Positions 34,810 to 43,348 of a DNA stretch of 64,000 nt are shown piece by piece. The notes under the pieces are model-generated. The model had not been told where the DNA came from. It was given only the letters and a program-made list of their open reading frames with translations, and made no database searches. The position numbers and the translations under genes were made by a program. Source of the DNA: Desulfobotulus pelophilus (GTDB lineage Bacteria > Desulfobacterota > Desulfobacteria > Desulfobacterales > ASO4-4); contig NZ_JAPFPW010000012.1 in the NCBI RefSeq assembly GCF_026155325.1, forward strand, positions 1 through 64,000. Reading direction: 5' to 3'. The first letter of the stretch is position 1. Each line of letters starts with the position of its first letter.

Positions 34810-37800
34810 ATGATGCTTTTACTTCTTCAGAAAAATGACAGTAAAAAGCTGTCCTTTTCCAATGGTTTTACCCTGGTAGAAGTGATTGTAAGCTTGGTGC
34901 TTCTGTCCATTCTTGTGTCTGTGGCGGGCTTGGGCCTGGTGCGGGTCGTGGAAGGATACGCCTTTTCAAGGGAAAATGCTGAGATGACCCAAAAGGCCCA
35001 GTTGGCCATGGGGCGTATGACACGAGAAATTGTGGAATTGCTTCGTATCGAGCATGTAACTGCTTCCTCTGTAGTTTTGGAAAATCGGGAGGGGCTGCGA
35101 AGCTTTGGTTTGCATGAAAACAGTATCAGGCTTGCTCTGGGCAGTAATGATTTTCAGAATGGAGACCTTCTTTTGGAGGGTGTCGATGGTTTGAAGTTTT
35201 CCATGCATTCTGGCAGTAAAAAATGGGAGGATGGAGACCCTGTAGAAACTCTTTCTATGGTGGATATAGAGCTTCGTTTGAATCGTTCGGATGGTACGGT
35301 AATGACTTTTATGGGCAGAGCTGCGCCCAGAAATAATAAAAATATCGGCGGTGCTTCTCCGACAACGCCGCCTCCTACGGCCCCCAGTTACGGCCTTTGC
35401 ATGATTTCTGTTCTTGCAGAAAATACGGCCTCTGTGGAAAGGCTCTGGCAAATGGCTTGGGCTGTGATTACAGGCCTGATTCTTTGTATGGTACTGTTCA
35501 TCAAAGGCTTTTATTCTCAGAAACATGGTGGTTTTTCGCAGGAAAGAGGTAGTATTCTCATTGGTCTTGTGGTCACCTTAGTGGTCATATCCGTCCTTAC
35601 CGCTGCGGTAGTGCCCATGTTTACAGTTTCTACAATGAATCAGGTCGTGGCTGATCAGGGAAGGAAGGCTTTTTTTCTTGCAGAATCCGGTTTCCGTTAT
35701 GCTGCCAGTGAGTTCCTCAATGCAGGTGAAGAGAAGGCACGGCTGGCTGTGCTTGATGATATGCATGGTCAGACCTATACGCTGGCTGATAACAGGGGTG
35801 CGTTTTCTCTGTCCTTTGAACCCTACTGGTTTAAAACCACTGGAACGCAAGTTAACTCTAATACGATCAGCGTAAAGGTGCATGGGAATGTTCCTGTGGA
35901 ACTTACGGCGGAGAATTTGTCTCAAGGTCGTATTGTTGTGGGCAGTACGATGCATACCTATACCGGAGGCAGTGGCGGTGCCAGTATTTTGACTTTTACG
36001 GGACTTATCCCTCCATTGACGGCCAGTGCCGGAACGGATGTGCGCCTTTCCAGCCGAGTTTCGAGTGCTCAGAATATGGCGCGAAACGGCAATTTGAGCC
36101 TGAGTACGGGTGATTCATGGGGTTTTCCTGAGCTGAATGGAAATTTTACTCTGAAAGGTTCGGGCGTTGCCGGAATCACGGAGACAACGGTGTTTAATTA
36201 TGAACAGCGGGTGGGCAATACCCTGCGTCGGGTTACTATGTCTGATCCTTTGGAAGACGCGAGGTGGAACAGCAGTCTCAGTATAGATTCTGCTGCCAAT
36301 GTGGTCCTGGAACCCTATCTCCGGGTACGTTCCACCGGTATTGCCGGTGGTGCCCAGCGTGAGGTGACTTACAGTGTGCCCGTTGGCTGGATTGCCGGTG
36401 GTGGAGATGAGTTCAAGCAGGAAATTTTTCATGACAGATTTGATTCTCTTGGGGCCTGGTTTGCGGGCAGAGATCAGATGCTGGGTAGTCATGGGTTGTC
36501 TGATGGGGCTTTAAAAGTGAATGCAGTGGTTGATCCCACCACAACGGGTATCGGCCTGGTGGATTGGATCGCAGGGTTATTTGGATGGGGCAATGACGGC
36601 CGCTGGGCTGCTGTTGTTTTTAATTGGAGCAATTTGAATACTAATCTGGCCCAATCCTGGATGGATCACAGAGGGGCTTTACGCTATGATCTTCAGGCAA
36701 AGGTAAAGAATAACGAGCCCTATTTTATGGCAGGGCTGGGTTTTAGGATGCGTAATAATTTTGATGGCTCGGATTTACATACTTATGGGGTTTCATTTTT
36801 ACGCCAGCGTGAAACCCGTTCCCGTGGCCGAATATTAGGAGTTTATACTTCTTGGAGTGAATGGGGTTTTGATGATGATATCCACCCTGGATTGCGTCCT
36901 TTTGCTTTGGGTAGTCATGTCTCTTCAGGAGAAACCATACAGTCTGCCGGATGGCTTTTAGGAGAACAGATTCAAGCTCGTTACAGCCTTCCGGCGTTGC
37001 TTTTCTGGCAGAGGACAGGCCCATCCACAGGTACGGGTAGTTTTCAGCGCATTGCCCACAGAGACATTAGCGGTGATGGTGTGACAGTGGGGACAGGTAC
37101 GGCGCTGCGTCTCAAAGAATGGTCATCCATCATGGTGAGAGTACAGGAGGGCTGGGAGCTGACCTTTGATCAGGGCAGGGCCAATCTGGCTGGACGGCAC
37201 CTCAAGGTTGGCGATAGGATTCAGAATTATGATGGAAGTAAAACCGCCCGTGTTATGAGTATGCCAGTGCTTGGGGGAGGGGGGTGGGGAGGAGGATCTG
37301 CGGCTCATGGCTCTCTGCTTCTTGCCCAGATGGAGGGGGGAGACTTTACAGCAAACGAAAAAATTTATCTGAAAGGCGACACCAGTCATGCCCAGATCAG
37401 AACCTTATCTCAGGGCGCTTCTAAGGTAAACTGGGTTATGGCTTATGTGTCAGATAATAAGAATACCCCCGAGCTAGGTGACGGAAGCCAGTCCAATGTT
37501 TTCAGACGTGGCAACCCAAGGAATCAGGCGAACTGGCCTCCCGATGACTGGACTGACAGGGCGGCTGGCAATGACTATTTTACACTGGTAAAGTGGGCAG
37601 GTGTACCGGGAGGCGGCGCTACTTTTGTGCCGTCAGCGGTAGGAAGCGAGTTGAAAAAAGCGGTTATCCGCACGAGTGCATTGCTTTCCCCTGTGTGGAC
37701 GGAAAAAAGTACGGCTACTGATTTTGTCACTGGTAACGGGGATCATGTTTCCCTTATTACCTCCAGCAGTGCCGGAACTTCTACCTATTACGACGATTTT

Positions 37801-37857
37801 GCTATTCAGTTGGACCAGAAGGCTGGAACGGGTTTCCTGCCGCCTGTTCAGCAGTAA
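34810..37857 (+). CDS. Double prepilin-like fusion with large C-terminal domain (PilW/GspJ + PilX-like)
   Basis: A 1015-residue protein. Module 1: prepilin leader ending SNG19 before FTLVE (Glu at +5), helix VIVSLVLLSILVSVAG, GspJ/PilW-like domain to about 190. A second hydrophobic segment (about 211-233, MAWAVITGLILCMVLFIKGF) would bring the chain back to the cytosol. Module 2: a basic stretch KHGGFSQERG (Gly247), then SILIGLVVTLVVISVLTAAV and QGRKAFFLAESGFRYAASEF, which resembles the PilX/GspK N-terminus. About 700 further residues, rich in Gly, Ser and Thr, are presumably exposed and may be an adhesin-like tip; I recognise no domain. MSHA loci also end in large minor proteins (MshQ-like). 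Sits 31 bases after the PilV-like gene. Confidence 0.78.
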   Translation: MMLLLLQKNDSKKLSFSNGFTLVEVIVSLVLLSILVSVAGLGLVRVVEGYAFSRENAEMTQKAQLAMGRMTREIVELLRIEHVTASSVVLENREGLRSFGLHENSIRLALGSNDFQNGDLLLEGVDGLKFSMHSGSKKWEDGDPVETLSMVDIELRLNRSDGTVMTFMGRAAPRNNKNIGGASPTTPPPTAPSYGLCMISVLAENTASVERLWQMAWAVITGLILCMVLFIKGFYSQKHGGFSQERGSILIGLVVTLVVISVLTAAVVPMFTVSTMNQVVADQGRKAFFLAESGFRYAASEFLNAGEEKARLAVLDDMHGQTYTLADNRGAFSLSFEPYWFKTTGTQVNSNTISVKVHGNVPVELTAENLSQGRIVVGSTMHTYTGGSGGASILTFTGLIPPLTASAGTDVRLSSRVSSAQNMARNGNLSLSTGDSWGFPELNGNFTLKGSGVAGITETTVFNYEQRVGNTLRRVTMSDPLEDARWNSSLSIDSAANVVLEPYLRVRSTGIAGGAQREVTYSVPVGWIAGGGDEFKQEIFHDRFDSLGAWFAGRDQMLGSHGLSDGALKVNAVVDPTTTGIGLVDWIAGLFGWGNDGRWAAVVFNWSNLNTNLAQSWMDHRGALRYDLQAKVKNNEPYFMAGLGFRMRNNFDGSDLHTYGVSFLRQRETRSRGRILGVYTSWSEWGFDDDIHPGLRPFALGSHVSSGETIQSAGWLLGEQIQARYSLPALLFWQRTGPSTGTGSFQRIAHRDISGDGVTVGTGTALRLKEWSSIMVRVQEGWELTFDQGRANLAGRHLKVGDRIQNYDGSKTARVMSMPVLGGGGWGGGSAAHGSLLLAQMEGGDFTANEKIYLKGDTSHAQIRTLSQGASKVNWVMAYVSDNKNTPELGDGSQSNVFRRGNPRNQANWPPDDWTDRAAGNDYFTLVKWAGVPGGGATFVPSAVGSELKKAVIRTSALLSPVWTEKSTATDFVTGNGDHVSLITSSSAGTSTYYDDFAIQLDQKAGTGFLPPVQQ

Positions 37858-37934
37858 AAAAAACTTTTTTTATGAGGCATCCATCGGGAATACCCTGAAA
37901 TTAAAAATCGATTCGACCCCTTTAGGGACTTTTG

Positions 37935-39173
37935 ATGAACAACCTTGACACACTCATTAAAAACGCCATGCAGTCCGGGTACTCCGATCTGCATCTAACG
38001 GGCGGGCATCCGGTGGTGTTCCGTAAAGACGGGAAAATCGGTTTTCTGACGGATACCCGTTTTTCCCCAAAGGAGATGGATGGACTGGCAGGGACCCTTT
38101 TGACAAACCGTGAAAGGGCCATGCTGCAGTCCCGTTTTTCCGTGGATCTGGCGCGCTCCATGCAGGGTGTGCGAGTGCGGATGAATGTGTTTGCCACATC
38201 CCGGGGTATCAGCATTTCCATCCGCATGCTGCCCGGCCGTCCGCCGACTCTGGATCATCTGAACCTCCATCCCCTGATCCGTCAGGCCTGCCGCCTCCCC
38301 AAGGGGCTGATTCTTATCTGCGGTTCCACAGGCTCCGGTAAATCCACCACCATTGCTGCCATGGTGGATGAGATCAATCAGACCCGCAGTGAGCACATCA
38401 TTACTCTGGAAGATCCCATTGAATACCGCTTTGCCTCGGCAAAATCCTATGTGGAGCAGAGGGAGCTGGGTACCCATATGCCTTCCTTTGATCAGGGTTT
38501 GAGGGACGTGCTGCGTCAGGATCCGGATGTCATTGTGGTGGGGGAGCTGCGGGAGCCGGAAACCATCCGTCTGACCCTTAATGCCGTGGAGTCCGGTCAT
38601 CTGGTCATAGCGAGCCTCCATGCCACCCATTCTGAAGATGCCTTTTACCGTATCTGTAATTCTTTTCAGCCGGAAATTCAGGATCTGGTGCGCAACCAGC
38701 TGGCTTCCACCCTGGCCCTTCTGGTGGTACAGCATCTGGAATATCTGCCTGAAGCGGGTTTCCGGGTGCCCGTGCTGTCTCTTTTGCAGGGAAGTTCCGG
38801 AGTGAAGGGCCTGATTCGTGAGAATCGTTTTTCCCAGATAGAAAGTGCCATACAGATGGGCAAGGAGGGAGGGATGATGACGCAGGAGCAGTATCGCAGG
38901 GATTTTTTAAAAAAACAGCAGAATCTCATGCCTCCTTTCCGTATTTTCCGGCCTTCCAGAGAGGATGTTACCGATCCTTCCTATGCGTCTTCTCTCGTGC
39001 TGGATGAGCAGAGGCCGGTTCAGGCACCGGGAATTTTGTCAGCCCTGGGTGAGCTGACGGGAGATGGCAGTATCAAAAAAAGCATCCCCACCAGTTTGCA
39101 TCATGCCGGTGAGGATGCCTATGAAATTCAGGAAGACGGGATGTCCATGTCGGATATTATTAAGAACCTGTAG
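37935..39173 (+). CDS. PilT-like retraction ATPase
   Basis: A 412-residue PilT/PilU-type motor. N-terminal PAS-like domain (YSDLHLTGGHPVVFRKDG), Walker A CGSTGSGKSTTIAAMVD, Asp box ITLEDPIEYRF, Walker B DVIVVGELREPETIRLTL, His box HLVIASLHATHSEDAFYR, and a PilT C-terminal signature GLIRENRFSQIESAI. The last 80 residues, beyond the usual PilT end, are unrecognised. It should power pilus depolymerisation, giving a dynamic pilus for twitching or DNA uptake; classical MSHA loci lack their own PilT. ATG 37935 has AGGGA upstream. It lies 77 bases after the fusion gene. Confidence 0.93.
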   Translation: MNNLDTLIKNAMQSGYSDLHLTGGHPVVFRKDGKIGFLTDTRFSPKEMDGLAGTLLTNRERAMLQSRFSVDLARSMQGVRVRMNVFATSRGISISIRMLPGRPPTLDHLNLHPLIRQACRLPKGLILICGSTGSGKSTTIAAMVDEINQTRSEHIITLEDPIEYRFASAKSYVEQRELGTHMPSFDQGLRDVLRQDPDVIVVGELREPETIRLTLNAVESGHLVIASLHATHSEDAFYRICNSFQPEIQDLVRNQLASTLALLVVQHLEYLPEAGFRVPVLSLLQGSSGVKGLIRENRFSQIESAIQMGKEGGMMTQEQYRRDFLKKQQNLMPPFRIFRPSREDVTDPSYASSLVLDEQRPVQAPGILSALGELTGDGSIKKSIPTSLHHAGEDAYEIQEDGMSMSDIIKNL

Positions 39174-39182
39174 GGAAAAATT

Positions 39183-39557
39183 ATGAAAAAAAGTTATTTT
39201 TGGGTCGGCTTTTTTTTTCTGTTTATACTGGTTTTTAGTAATTATGCCTTTTCTGATAGAAACACCTCAGGTGGAGTGAGTGTAAGGGGATATTATCGTC
39301 AAGATGGAACCTATGTACGTCCCCATACGCGTGCATATCCTCAAAAAAAAATATCCCCGCATTCTCCGGTGTCTTCGGTTTCATCTTTTAGTGATGTGGA
39401 TTATTCTCGTTTATTTTTTAATTCAAACTATTCAGGTCAGGGTAGTTTTCAAAGCAATTCAAATAATACAATTAAAAAATGTGTATGTAACGGGGCTGTT
39501 GTATTGACCAATTTAGATAGTGTTGATTCAAGCTGTGTTTGTGAATATTTTGACTAA
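39183..39557 (+). CDS. Small secreted protein of unknown function
   Basis: A 124-residue protein with a signal peptide (SYFWVGFFFLFILVFSNYAFS, cut near residue 24). The mature part begins with VSVRGYYRQDGTYVRPHTR, a motif seen in many short exported proteins of unknown role, continues with a Ser/Asn-rich stretch, and ends with three cysteines in CVCNGAVVLT and CVCEYFD. Base composition is clearly AT-rich compared with PilT just nine bases upstream, with which it may be cotranscribed. Secretion is well supported; function is not. Coding status is supported by the signal peptide and spacing. Confidence 0.65.
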   Translation: MKKSYFWVGFFFLFILVFSNYAFSDRNTSGGVSVRGYYRQDGTYVRPHTRAYPQKKISPHSPVSSVSSFSDVDYSRLFFNSNYSGQGSFQSNSNNTIKKCVCNGAVVLTNLDSVDSSCVCEYFD

Positions 39558-39562
39558 GTCAG

Positions 39563-39661
39563 AGAAAAACAAAAGAAAAAAAGGGGCATGAAAAGAAGAA
39601 AAGAGAAGGGAAAGAAGAAAGTAAAAGAAAAAAGGAAAAGAAAAGGGGCCTGCCCCCTTTT
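39563..39661. repeat. Polypurine tract ending in a palindromic-repeat variant
   Basis: From about 39563 to 39650 the plus strand is almost only A and G. It ends in a diverged palindrome (39641-39661, GGGGCCTGCCCCC flanked by AAAA/TTTT), which lies one base past the stop codon of the minus-strand beta-barrel gene. Confidence 0.7.
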
Positions 39662-39662
39662 C

Positions 39663-40535
39663 TTAAAAACCATAGCTTAAGGAAATATTCAGTTCCTGAA
39701 TATCCCCGTTAAATGGGATGTCGGACCGGCCCCTGTCCTGAGGACTGAGGTCGGCGGGTAAATCGCCTCTTTCTGACATCCACTGCTGCCAGCTGTACAG
39801 AATTCCCGCACTCCATGAAGGGCTGAGCTGCTGGCGAACACCCAGCCGGAAGATACGTCCTTCTCCCTCGCTTTTATGCGGGTTGTTGTCCGAAATATCA
39901 CCCCATTCGGGGTTTCTTTCGGAAAATTTTGCATTATGGAAAAGGAGGGAAGATTCCACGGAAAGATCCGGCCGGGGCTGCGCTCTGAGATCCAGGCCGT
40001 ACCACCAGCTGTTCCATTCGGAAAGCTCTCCTTTGGCTGGCTGCAGAGCGTCTCCTCCGGTGTTTCCGTACTGGGGATTCCTGGAATCCGGAGAATAGCC
40101 ATGGTAGGAAAGACCCATCATGGGAATGAGGGACAGGCGCTGATTCAGCAGATCCCACTGGTAACCGATACCCGCCGCCATATCCATACGATCCGTACCT
40201 CTGGCGTAAGAGGTGTTTTGGCCTGTGTAGGGAATATCGTCGTGGAGGCGTTCCTGCTGAATGGAGGATTTAAAATGAAGCCGGTCCATGGAAAGTCGCA
40301 GGTCCACACCCTGAGAGGCATTCTGTGTGTTGGCCATATGCATGGCCTGATCCGCCTGACTCCAATGGGGGGAAAGGCGAGCCTGATTGTTGTCACGCAG
40401 GTGCATCTGCATGGAAAGTGCCGGTGGTTCCGTGTTGTAAGGAAGCTCGGGTTCTGCCCAGGCAAATCCTCCTGCCGCCAGAAAAAGAGACAGAAGAAGA
40501 TAAATAGCTTTATGCCCTGGAATACCCTGTTTCAT
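39663..40535 (-). CDS. Predicted outer-membrane beta-barrel protein
   Basis: A 290-residue protein with a clear signal peptide (AIYLLLSLFLAAGGFAWA, cut near residue 27). The mature chain shows alternating patterns of amphipathic strands (LRLSMDRLHFKSSIQQ, MAAGIGYQWDLLNQRLSL, IFRLGVRQQLSPSWSAGILY) and ends in aromatic LNISLSYGF, the usual signal for beta-barrel insertion. I recognise no specific family, so substrate or role is unknown. It faces the pilus operon convergently and could be unrelated to it. ATG 40535. A palindromic-repeat variant lies just past its stop codon and may serve as terminator. Confidence 0.7.
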   Translation of the reverse strand: MKQGIPGHKAIYLLLSLFLAAGGFAWAEPELPYNTEPPALSMQMHLRDNNQARLSPHWSQADQAMHMANTQNASQGVDLRLSMDRLHFKSSIQQERLHDDIPYTGQNTSYARGTDRMDMAAGIGYQWDLLNQRLSLIPMMGLSYHGYSPDSRNPQYGNTGGDALQPAKGELSEWNSWWYGLDLRAQPRPDLSVESSLLFHNAKFSERNPEWGDISDNNPHKSEGEGRIFRLGVRQQLSPSWSAGILYSWQQWMSERGDLPADLSPQDRGRSDIPFNGDIQELNISLSYGF

Positions 40536-40671
40536 TGTTTCATCCTGTCCCGAAAAAGTTTTCAGGAAAATCGTTCATTGGCCTGCTCTAGCAGTATGCA
40601 GACCTTCTTTTCACTAAAGGCAAAAATATCACCGTTCGGATAAGAATGCAATGGACATCCGCACCGGTTTT

Positions 40672-41385
40672 TTACAGGGGCTTACGGAAATAGAGCACAA
40701 GGCTTTTGCCCATAACCGGGTTCAGCATGCGGTCCATAAAGCGCGTCAGTGCCGGTTTTTCCATGATATCCCACACAAGAAAACGGTGGTAGAGCCGGAC
40801 AGCAGGGTGCTGATTTTTTGTGGGGCCGACAAGGCACTTGAGCCACCAGAACGGACTGTGAAGGCTGTGGGCATAGCCGCAGCCTTGATAGGTCAGTCCG
40901 CTTTTTTCAAGGATGCGGATGATGTCTTTTTTTCTGTAGATCCGTATGTGGCCCTGATTGGCATGGCTGTAGTCTTTGGCCAGCCACCAGCAGATCTGTT
41001 CCGGCCAGAAACGGGGAACACTGACCACAACGTCTGCTCCGGGTCTGGCCACCCGGACCAGCTCCCGGGCGGCAGAGGCATCATCAGGAATGTGCTCCAT
41101 GACTTCAGAGCAGATGACGGCGTCAAAGGCATGGTCCCGGAAGGGGAGTTGGGTGATGTCGGCGGTGCTGAGTCCCCATGACCCTCCGCCATGCCATCCC
41201 ATCATGTCATGATTCTGAAGACGTTCCTGCGCGGAAAGGAGGTCTTCGTGGCTGAGGTCAGCTCCAATGGCCGTAACTTTTTCAAGGCCATAGGCGGCCG
41301 CCGTATGGCGGCCGGGTCCGCTGCCGATATCCAGAATTTTCCAACCCGGCTGTATGTTCATGCGACGGAAATCAACGGTGATCAC
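40672..41385 (-). CDS. SAM-dependent methyltransferase
   Basis: A 237-residue class I methyltransferase: motif I ILDIGSGPGRH, motif II GADLSHEDL, FDAVICSEVMEHIPD (Methyltransf_11 type), and LVRVARPGADVVVSVP. The substrate is not evident; UbiE/MenG-like quinone methylation is possible, but the neighbouring glycosyltransferase suggests modification of a polysaccharide, lipid or other envelope product. The start is GTG at 41385 with GGAGG seven bases upstream; it overlaps the end of the glycosyltransferase gene by 14 bases, so the two are coupled. Confidence 0.85.
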   Translation of the reverse strand: MITVDFRRMNIQPGWKILDIGSGPGRHTAAAYGLEKVTAIGADLSHEDLLSAQERLQNHDMMGWHGGGSWGLSTADITQLPFRDHAFDAVICSEVMEHIPDDASAARELVRVARPGADVVVSVPRFWPEQICWWLAKDYSHANQGHIRIYRKKDIIRILEKSGLTYQGCGYAHSLHSPFWWLKCLVGPTKNQHPAVRLYHRFLVWDIMEKPALTRFMDRMLNPVMGKSLVLYFRKPL

Positions 41386-42619
41386 GGATAACCTCCCTGT
41401 AGGTTTCTACGGTTTTTTCCGCAGCATTTTTCCATGTGAAGTGTTCATGCACACGGGCATACCCCGCCGCTCCCAGCCGTTCTCTTCGGGCAGGGTCATC
41501 CAGCAGTTCGCAGATGGCTTCTGCCAGGGCATCCGCATTCCCCGGCGGAACAAGAAGTGCCGCATCTCCGGCAACCTCGGGAAGGGCTCCCCCGGTGGTG
41601 GAGATAACCGGTGTGGCCGTTGCCATGGCCTCGCCCACGGGAAGCCCGAAGCCTTCATAAAGGGAGGGGACAACGGCAATGGAGGCTCTGGCATATTCCC
41701 GCACAAATTGCCAGTGGTCTATTCTTCCTGTAAAATCAATAATATGGCCTATGTTGAGTTTGCGGATCAGTTTCTCAATACCACCCTTTTCCTTGGGTTT
41801 TCCAATGACCGTAAGGCGTACGGAATGGGTGCGGGATACTTTTTCCAGAGCCTGCAGCAGGTGGTAGAGGCCCTTTAGGGGCATATCCGCGCTGTTGGTG
41901 ACGATCAGGCGTCCCGGCTCCCTTTGGATTTCGGGCATGGGAAAGAACAGTTCCGTTGAAATGCCATTGGGAACAACGGAAAAGCGGGAGGGAGAAATGG
42001 CATATTCCCGGGCGATGTCTTTTTTAGAAAATTCACTTACGGTGATAATTCTGGGTAGTTTTCTGCTCACCCTTTTCTGCATGCCGATGAAGGAATACCA
42101 GCGGAGGTGCTTGAATTTTTTCCATGGAGCCCGGACGCTGCGGATGGCGAGTTTCCGGTCAACGGTCATGGGGTGGTGTATGGTGGCAACGGTGGGAATT
42201 TTCTGGCTGATCTGCTGAATGCCGTAGGAAAGGCTCTGGTTGTCATGGATGATATCGTAGTCGTGGAGCCGGTTTTTGAGGAAGCGAACAGCCCGGAAAC
42301 CGAAGGTGAAGGGTTCGGGATAGCCCATGGTGGAAATGCTGAGCCACTCCATGAGATTGACGGGATCTTTGAGCTCCTCAATGCGAGGGGTGCGGAACAG
42401 AGCCTCGGGATTGTAAAGATCCAGCGTTGGAACGGGAATCAGTCTGGCTCCTCCTTCGAGAAGAGGGTCCGGAGGCCCGGCCAGTACGTCCACTTCATGA
42501 CCAAGATCACAGAGGGCCTTGGCAAGATTTCGTATATACACCCCCTGACCGCCGGAATGGGGATTGCTGCGGTAGCTGATCATGCATATGCGTAAGGGTT
42601 TTTCCTGGTTTTCTGACAT
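41372..42619 (-). CDS. GT4-family glycosyltransferase
   Basis: A 415-residue GT-B enzyme. N-terminal Rossmann domain MISYRSNPHSGGQGVYIRNL; C-terminal nucleotide-sugar domain with VPNGIS, RLIVTNSADMPLKGLYHLL, and the GT4 signature VPSLYEGFGLPVGEAMA followed by TPVISTTGGALPEVAG. It should transfer a sugar from a nucleotide donor to an envelope or lipid acceptor. The frame is open upstream to 42721, but ATG 42619 (MSENQEKPLRI) has GGGAG upstream and fits family N-termini. Together with the methyltransferase it forms a two-gene unit. Confidence 0.9.
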   Translation of the reverse strand: MSENQEKPLRICMISYRSNPHSGGQGVYIRNLAKALCDLGHEVDVLAGPPDPLLEGGARLIPVPTLDLYNPEALFRTPRIEELKDPVNLMEWLSISTMGYPEPFTFGFRAVRFLKNRLHDYDIIHDNQSLSYGIQQISQKIPTVATIHHPMTVDRKLAIRSVRAPWKKFKHLRWYSFIGMQKRVSRKLPRIITVSEFSKKDIAREYAISPSRFSVVPNGISTELFFPMPEIQREPGRLIVTNSADMPLKGLYHLLQALEKVSRTHSVRLTVIGKPKEKGGIEKLIRKLNIGHIIDFTGRIDHWQFVREYARASIAVVPSLYEGFGLPVGEAMATATPVISTTGGALPEVAGDAALLVPPGNADALAEAICELLDDPARRERLGAAGYARVHEHFTWKNAAEKTVETYREVIRDHR

Positions 42620-42771
42620 AAAGGACTCCCGAGCTTGTGACTGATAGGGCTGTCCCGGTAAAAGAGAAGGTTTTGCACAGCACCTTTGCCCGGGAAAAAA
42701 CCGATGGTAAGTGAGTCCCATATGTCGATGGAGCTTGTTTCGTCAAGGGCTTTTTTGGCGCGCAGGGCTTC

Positions 42772-42802
42772 GGGGCCTTACCGAAAGTCGCCGTAAAGCC
42801 CC
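42772..42802 (-). terminator. Hairpin after the FliL-like gene
   Basis: On the minus strand GGGGC and TTAC pair with GTAA and GCCCC around a small CGA/TCG-closed loop, 22 bases after the stop at 42824. There is no U tract, so termination is uncertain. Confidence 0.35.
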
Positions 42803-42823
42803 TGGCTTGAGCCATGGGGAGGT

Positions 42824-43333
42824 TCAGTTTTCTCCCATGCCACCGCTGAGGGTGAAGGCGGTGAGATAAAGGTAGGCTACCTCTGTCGTAAGGTAGCGGT
42901 TCAGGATACTGGTGGTCAGGGCCATGACCCTGTCTTCATGGCCTTCCAGATCGTGGCGTGTATACGAAGAGAGGGCAATGGTAAGGGCGTGGTGAATACG
43001 GTCCGATCTTTTCCGGATGTCCGTTATACCGTTTGAGTCTTTGAAGCGGAAGGTCAGTTGCATGGATAAAAAACTCTGATCCGCAAGGTTGGTGGCAAAG
43101 CGAAACTGATAGCTTGGCAGGTGGGCCGTTTCTTCCAGAGGGGGTTGTATCCCCGGTTCAAAAAACATGCGCTGCTGCTGCTGGGCCTCCCAGGAACCAC
43201 GGCGGGCCTGATAAATTTCTCCCAGACCCGAAAATGTGTACTTTTTATCGTAGTAGGGCTTATACAGGGCAAGCCCGATAACCACAGCAGCCAGTATGGC
43301 TGCGCCAATGCCAATGGAAAGGTATGTTTTCAT
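42824..43333 (-). CDS. Single-pass membrane protein, FliL-like
   Basis: A 169-residue protein with one N-terminal helix (YLSIGIGAAILAAVVIGLALY) and an extracytoplasmic domain. The pattern FATNLADQSFLSMQLTFRF, then DRIHHALTIALSSYTRHDLE and ILNRYLTTEVAYLYLTAF, resembles FliL, in which a beta strand is followed by a helix with L-SSKT-like residues and a final strand. No flagellar genes are nearby, so it is at best a FliL-like or stomatin-related protein. It lies 15 bases downstream of the lipoprotein gene, so they are probably cotranscribed. Confidence 0.5.
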   Translation of the reverse strand: MKTYLSIGIGAAILAAVVIGLALYKPYYDKKYTFSGLGEIYQARRGSWEAQQQQRMFFEPGIQPPLEETAHLPSYQFRFATNLADQSFLSMQLTFRFKDSNGITDIRKRSDRIHHALTIALSSYTRHDLEGHEDRVMALTTSILNRYLTTEVAYLYLTAFTLSGGMGEN

Positions 43334-43348
43334 GGTGCTCTCTCTCCT

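Noticed and set aside
42620-42823. c-di-GMP riboswitch-like segment before the glycosyltransferase
   Set aside because: A GTAAAGCCCC string resembles part of GEMM, but the second helix and the tetraloop receptor are absent; it is better explained as a hairpin after the FliL-like gene.
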